From Dysgonomonas sp. 216 (GTDB lineage: Bacteria > Bacteroidota > Bacteroidia > Bacteroidales > Dysgonomonadaceae), in the NCBI RefSeq assembly GCF_010501065.1, contig NZ_QVMM01000001.1:1-64000 (forward strand): 64,000 nucleotides of DNA, written 5' to 3'. A program made the translations under genes and the position numbers. Below, piece by piece: positions 62,304 through 64,000 of the stretch. The notes under the pieces are model-generated. The model was not told the origin of the DNA and made no database searches. It was given only the letters and a program-made list of their open reading frames with translations. The number at the start of each line of letters is the position of its first letter. Position 1 is the stretch's first letter.

Positions 62304-62561
62304 TCACAATTTTGTAATTACTATTATAGTAACAACAATCAGTATACAAATAAGAGTAGTTGCCCCCGATTGTTTCGCACGTTCTTTATATCCTCTTAAT
62401 TTATACAGGAAGAATAAAAAGATACCTACCGTAAAGAACGAAAAAATATTGCCCAATATAATCCACAATATATCGGCAGCAGAAAGTTCGAGATTTTCCC
62501 TGTTTATTTCATTTGGGTCTTTATCTCTTATTATTTCACCGTATTCGTTTATTTTTACCAT
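62304..62561 (-). CDS. Small two-helix membrane protein C, downstream of the E1-like gene
   Basis: 85 residues from the ATG at 62561, which follows the E1-like stop by 6 nt; a TTG at 62567 is less likely. Soluble N-terminus (MVKINEYGEIIRDKDPNEIN), helix 1 (ILWIILGNIFSFFTVGIFLF), loop RGYKERAK, helix 2 (TTLICILIVVTIIVIT). Same family pattern as proteins A and B. The tight spacing ties it to the ThiF/E2-like genes; it could anchor or be a target of that system, which is inference. Confidence 0.65.
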   Translation of the reverse strand: MVKINEYGEIIRDKDPNEINRENLELSAADILWIILGNIFSFFTVGIFLFFLYKLRGYKERAKQSGATTLICILIVVTIIVITKL

Positions 62562-62567
62562 CCTCAA

Positions 62568-63707
62568 TTATTCTTCGCTGTCGTTAATTACTGGAGCACG
62601 AGGCACCTCAATACTTGTTGTTACTTGTAGTGGATAAGAAAATATCTCGGCATTATCGCCTCCTATTTTCGGGTTATTAGTATTACACACTAGTGTAAAT
62701 TGTGACAAATTATTTATTAAACGTGGCGTATACCGATCGTTGTCTATGTTCAGTATATCTAAAGCCAACTTAACTGCTATTGTTGTTACAAAGTTTATAT
62801 CGACAGAGATTCCCGGTTCAAATATAGCCTTTTCCAAATCTTCCTCATTGGTATAAAACTTTTTATTCTGGTTTACCCTCCCCGATAAGCCTCCGATTGC
62901 ATACATCAGGTCGGAATAATCTGGCATTCCGGTTGGCAAGCAATAAAATATCTCTCCGGCAAAGGCCCTTTCCCAACAACCAACCGACATTAACGGCATA
63001 CCTACTTCCTTCGCAATCTGATTGGCATACAAATCTCCCTCCCGATTATCGGCACCTCCAACTACTATTGTGTTCTTATCGCAAAACGAATCAAATACAC
63101 TCAACGGCACCTCCTGCACCGTACATGCCTGAGTAACAATTTCGGCCTTCGGATTAATTTGTAATATGCGTTCTTTCAGGGCATCGACTTTAAGTTTCCC
63201 GACGTCTAAAATACCACACTGATGCCTGCTTATATTATGGTATGCAAATATATCGTTATCTATAAGCAAAAAACGGCCGACTCCTGCTCTCGCTAACTCT
63301 AGGGCAAAAAGGCTGCCTACCGAACCGCATCCGATAAACATTGCTCCTTTTTTCAACATAATATCAGACTCAAGAATCCCCGTGTTTCTCGAAAATATAT
63401 CTAATTTCAATGAATATGGTTCTTTCTTGCATTTTTTTCCATCTGCATCTATAAAACAAAGTTCATTTGCTTCAAAGTAACCATATAATTGACCTTCCGT
63501 TGGCAGTTCTTCTGGTTTCGCCCCAAATATCTCGCCTATACATTTAACTTCAGGAAAATTATTATCAGGATGAAGATAAGATATTATATTATAATAGTTT
63601 GTAGTATCAATATATATGCCATAAAACTTACCTAGAATCTTTTCCGACTCTAATTCGGCCGGAAAACTAACAGTAGGTTTACGCTTACGCATCAATAGCT
63701 TTGCCAT
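62568..63707 (-). CDS. ThiF/E1-like adenylating enzyme
   Basis: 379 residues. An N-terminal domain (about 1-115) of unknown type precedes the ThiF/MoeB/E1 adenylation fold. That fold shows the ATP loop MFIGCGSVGSLFALELARAG (G126, G128, G131), acidic ribose contact LLIDND (Asp150), NISRHQCG (Arg161), GKLKVDALKERI (Lys) and VGGADNRE (Asp220). A Cys244 in SVGCWERAFAGEI is a candidate transfer site. There are no zinc CxxC pairs. It activates a protein C-terminus or small acid by adenylation. It lies 9 nt after the E2-like gene, and the pair suggests a ubiquitin-like conjugation system rather than thiamine or molybdopterin synthesis. Confidence 0.82.
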   Translation of the reverse strand: MAKLLMRKRKPTVSFPAELESEKILGKFYGIYIDTTNYYNIISYLHPDNNFPEVKCIGEIFGAKPEELPTEGQLYGYFEANELCFIDADGKKCKKEPYSLKLDIFSRNTGILESDIMLKKGAMFIGCGSVGSLFALELARAGVGRFLLIDNDIFAYHNISRHQCGILDVGKLKVDALKERILQINPKAEIVTQACTVQEVPLSVFDSFCDKNTIVVGGADNREGDLYANQIAKEVGMPLMSVGCWERAFAGEIFYCLPTGMPDYSDLMYAIGGLSGRVNQNKKFYTNEEDLEKAIFEPGISVDINFVTTIAVKLALDILNIDNDRYTPRLINNLSQFTLVCNTNNPKIGGDNAEIFSYPLQVTTSIEVPRAPVINDSEE

Positions 63708-63716
63708 TATGTATAT

Positions 63717-64000
63717 TTAGATTTTAAATTCTTCTATATCAATTTCACCATTCACCCACTTTTCGAATAGAGATATCCACCGCACTGCATTCTGCAAAGT
63801 TTGGGCTCCTGATGTTTTACCTTTCCACGAAACATTCAGAAAATAACAGCCTGCCGAATCGACCATTGTATAAGGTAGACTGCCTGATATTTTAATCAGA
63901 TCGTTAAGATCCGGAAATAAAACATATACCCTCAGCATTTCAGGCATTACCCTGTAATTACGGGCATAAACAAGCTGTATAGTCCAAGGTGTTGCACTGT
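63717..64000 (-). CDS. E2-like protein, C-terminal part only (runs off the window)
   Basis: The reading frame is open to the window end; 93-94 residues are visible, continuing past the internal ATG at 63947, so the gene is truncated by the edge. The visible part has the shape of a bacterial E2 (UBC-like) C-terminus: strand MLRVYVLFPDL, then SLPYTMVDSAGCYFLNVSWKG with a Cys in the position of the active-site loop, and the final helix NAVRWISLFEKWVNGEI, comparable to the EWL..YE.WL..GE ending of prokaryotic E2s. This is recognised by pattern only. It is 9 nt upstream of the E1-like gene. Confidence 0.55.
   Translation of the reverse strand, partial: SATPWTIQLVYARNYRVMPEMLRVYVLFPDLNDLIKISGSLPYTMVDSAGCYFLNVSWKGKTSGAQTLQNAVRWISLFEKWVNGEIDIEEFKI

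Noticed and set aside
62568..63707. Thiamine or molybdopterin synthesis role for the ThiF-type gene
   Set aside because: No thi or moa/moe genes are nearby, zinc CxxC pairs are absent, and the upstream partner looks like an E2; kept as an alternative only.

Overview
The window is a chromosomal segment of a member of the Bacteroidota, most likely order Bacteroidales. This is inferred from several seen features: AT-rich DNA, a recurring -7 promoter box of the form TAnnTTTG with weak or absent Shine-Dalgarno sites, a complete moxR-DUF58-batA/B/C/D/E aerotolerance-type operon, type IX secretion sorting domains on two large exported proteins, many lipoproteins with a Cys lipobox, and a family repertoire (FadL-like porin, NspC, DPP III, 668-aa GlgB) usual for that order. 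A Dysgonomonas- or Paludibacter-like host is a guess. I saw no rRNA, tRNA, CRISPR array, prophage or insertion sequence.

Layout. 0-13 kb: NAD metabolism (nadE, nadA, the overlapping nadB-nadC pair and a nicotinamidase-like hydrolase), interleaved with a FadL-family porin, a two-gene exported unit (toxin-23-like protein plus lipoprotein), a beta-barrel protein and two glycosyltransferase-type genes. 13-22.7 kb: dsbD, mazG, folA, a large porin, an ECF sigma factor, rsmE, a bifunctional nuclease and nspC. 23-37 kb: a YidE-type transporter, two tandem metallophosphoesterases, a YugP-like metallopeptidase, the fur-purA pair, glgB, a pentapeptide-repeat protein, a radical SAM protein, a methyltransferase, a HipA-like kinase/DUF3037 pair and an exported tyrosine phosphatase. 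37.5-47 kb: the Bat operon. 47-60 kb: a universal stress protein, DPP III, enolase, a frameshifted T9SS-cargo gene, a PEPCK/HPr-kinase-like P-loop protein and a 1039-residue BNR/LamG protein. 60-64 kb: a peptide deformylase with a signal peptide, small two-helix membrane proteins, DUF2085, and, running off the right edge, a ThiF/E1-like protein preceded by a gene whose visible C-terminus resembles an E2.

The most interesting items are: (1) the E2-E1-membrane protein unit at the right edge, a possible bacterial ubiquitin-like conjugation system; (2) a 142-bp intergenic repeat present twice, each copy beginning exactly after a stop codon; (3) the HipA-like kinase/DUF3037 pair, apparently transcribed without a leader; (4) an apparently exported peptide deformylase; (5) promoters nested inside terminator hairpins at three places; (6) a one-base frameshift at a five-G tract in a T9SS-cargo gene. 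Promoter boxes were found by eye; they move several start codons downstream of the longest open frame, and this is stated per gene. Percent identities and family calls come from reading the sequence, not from searches.
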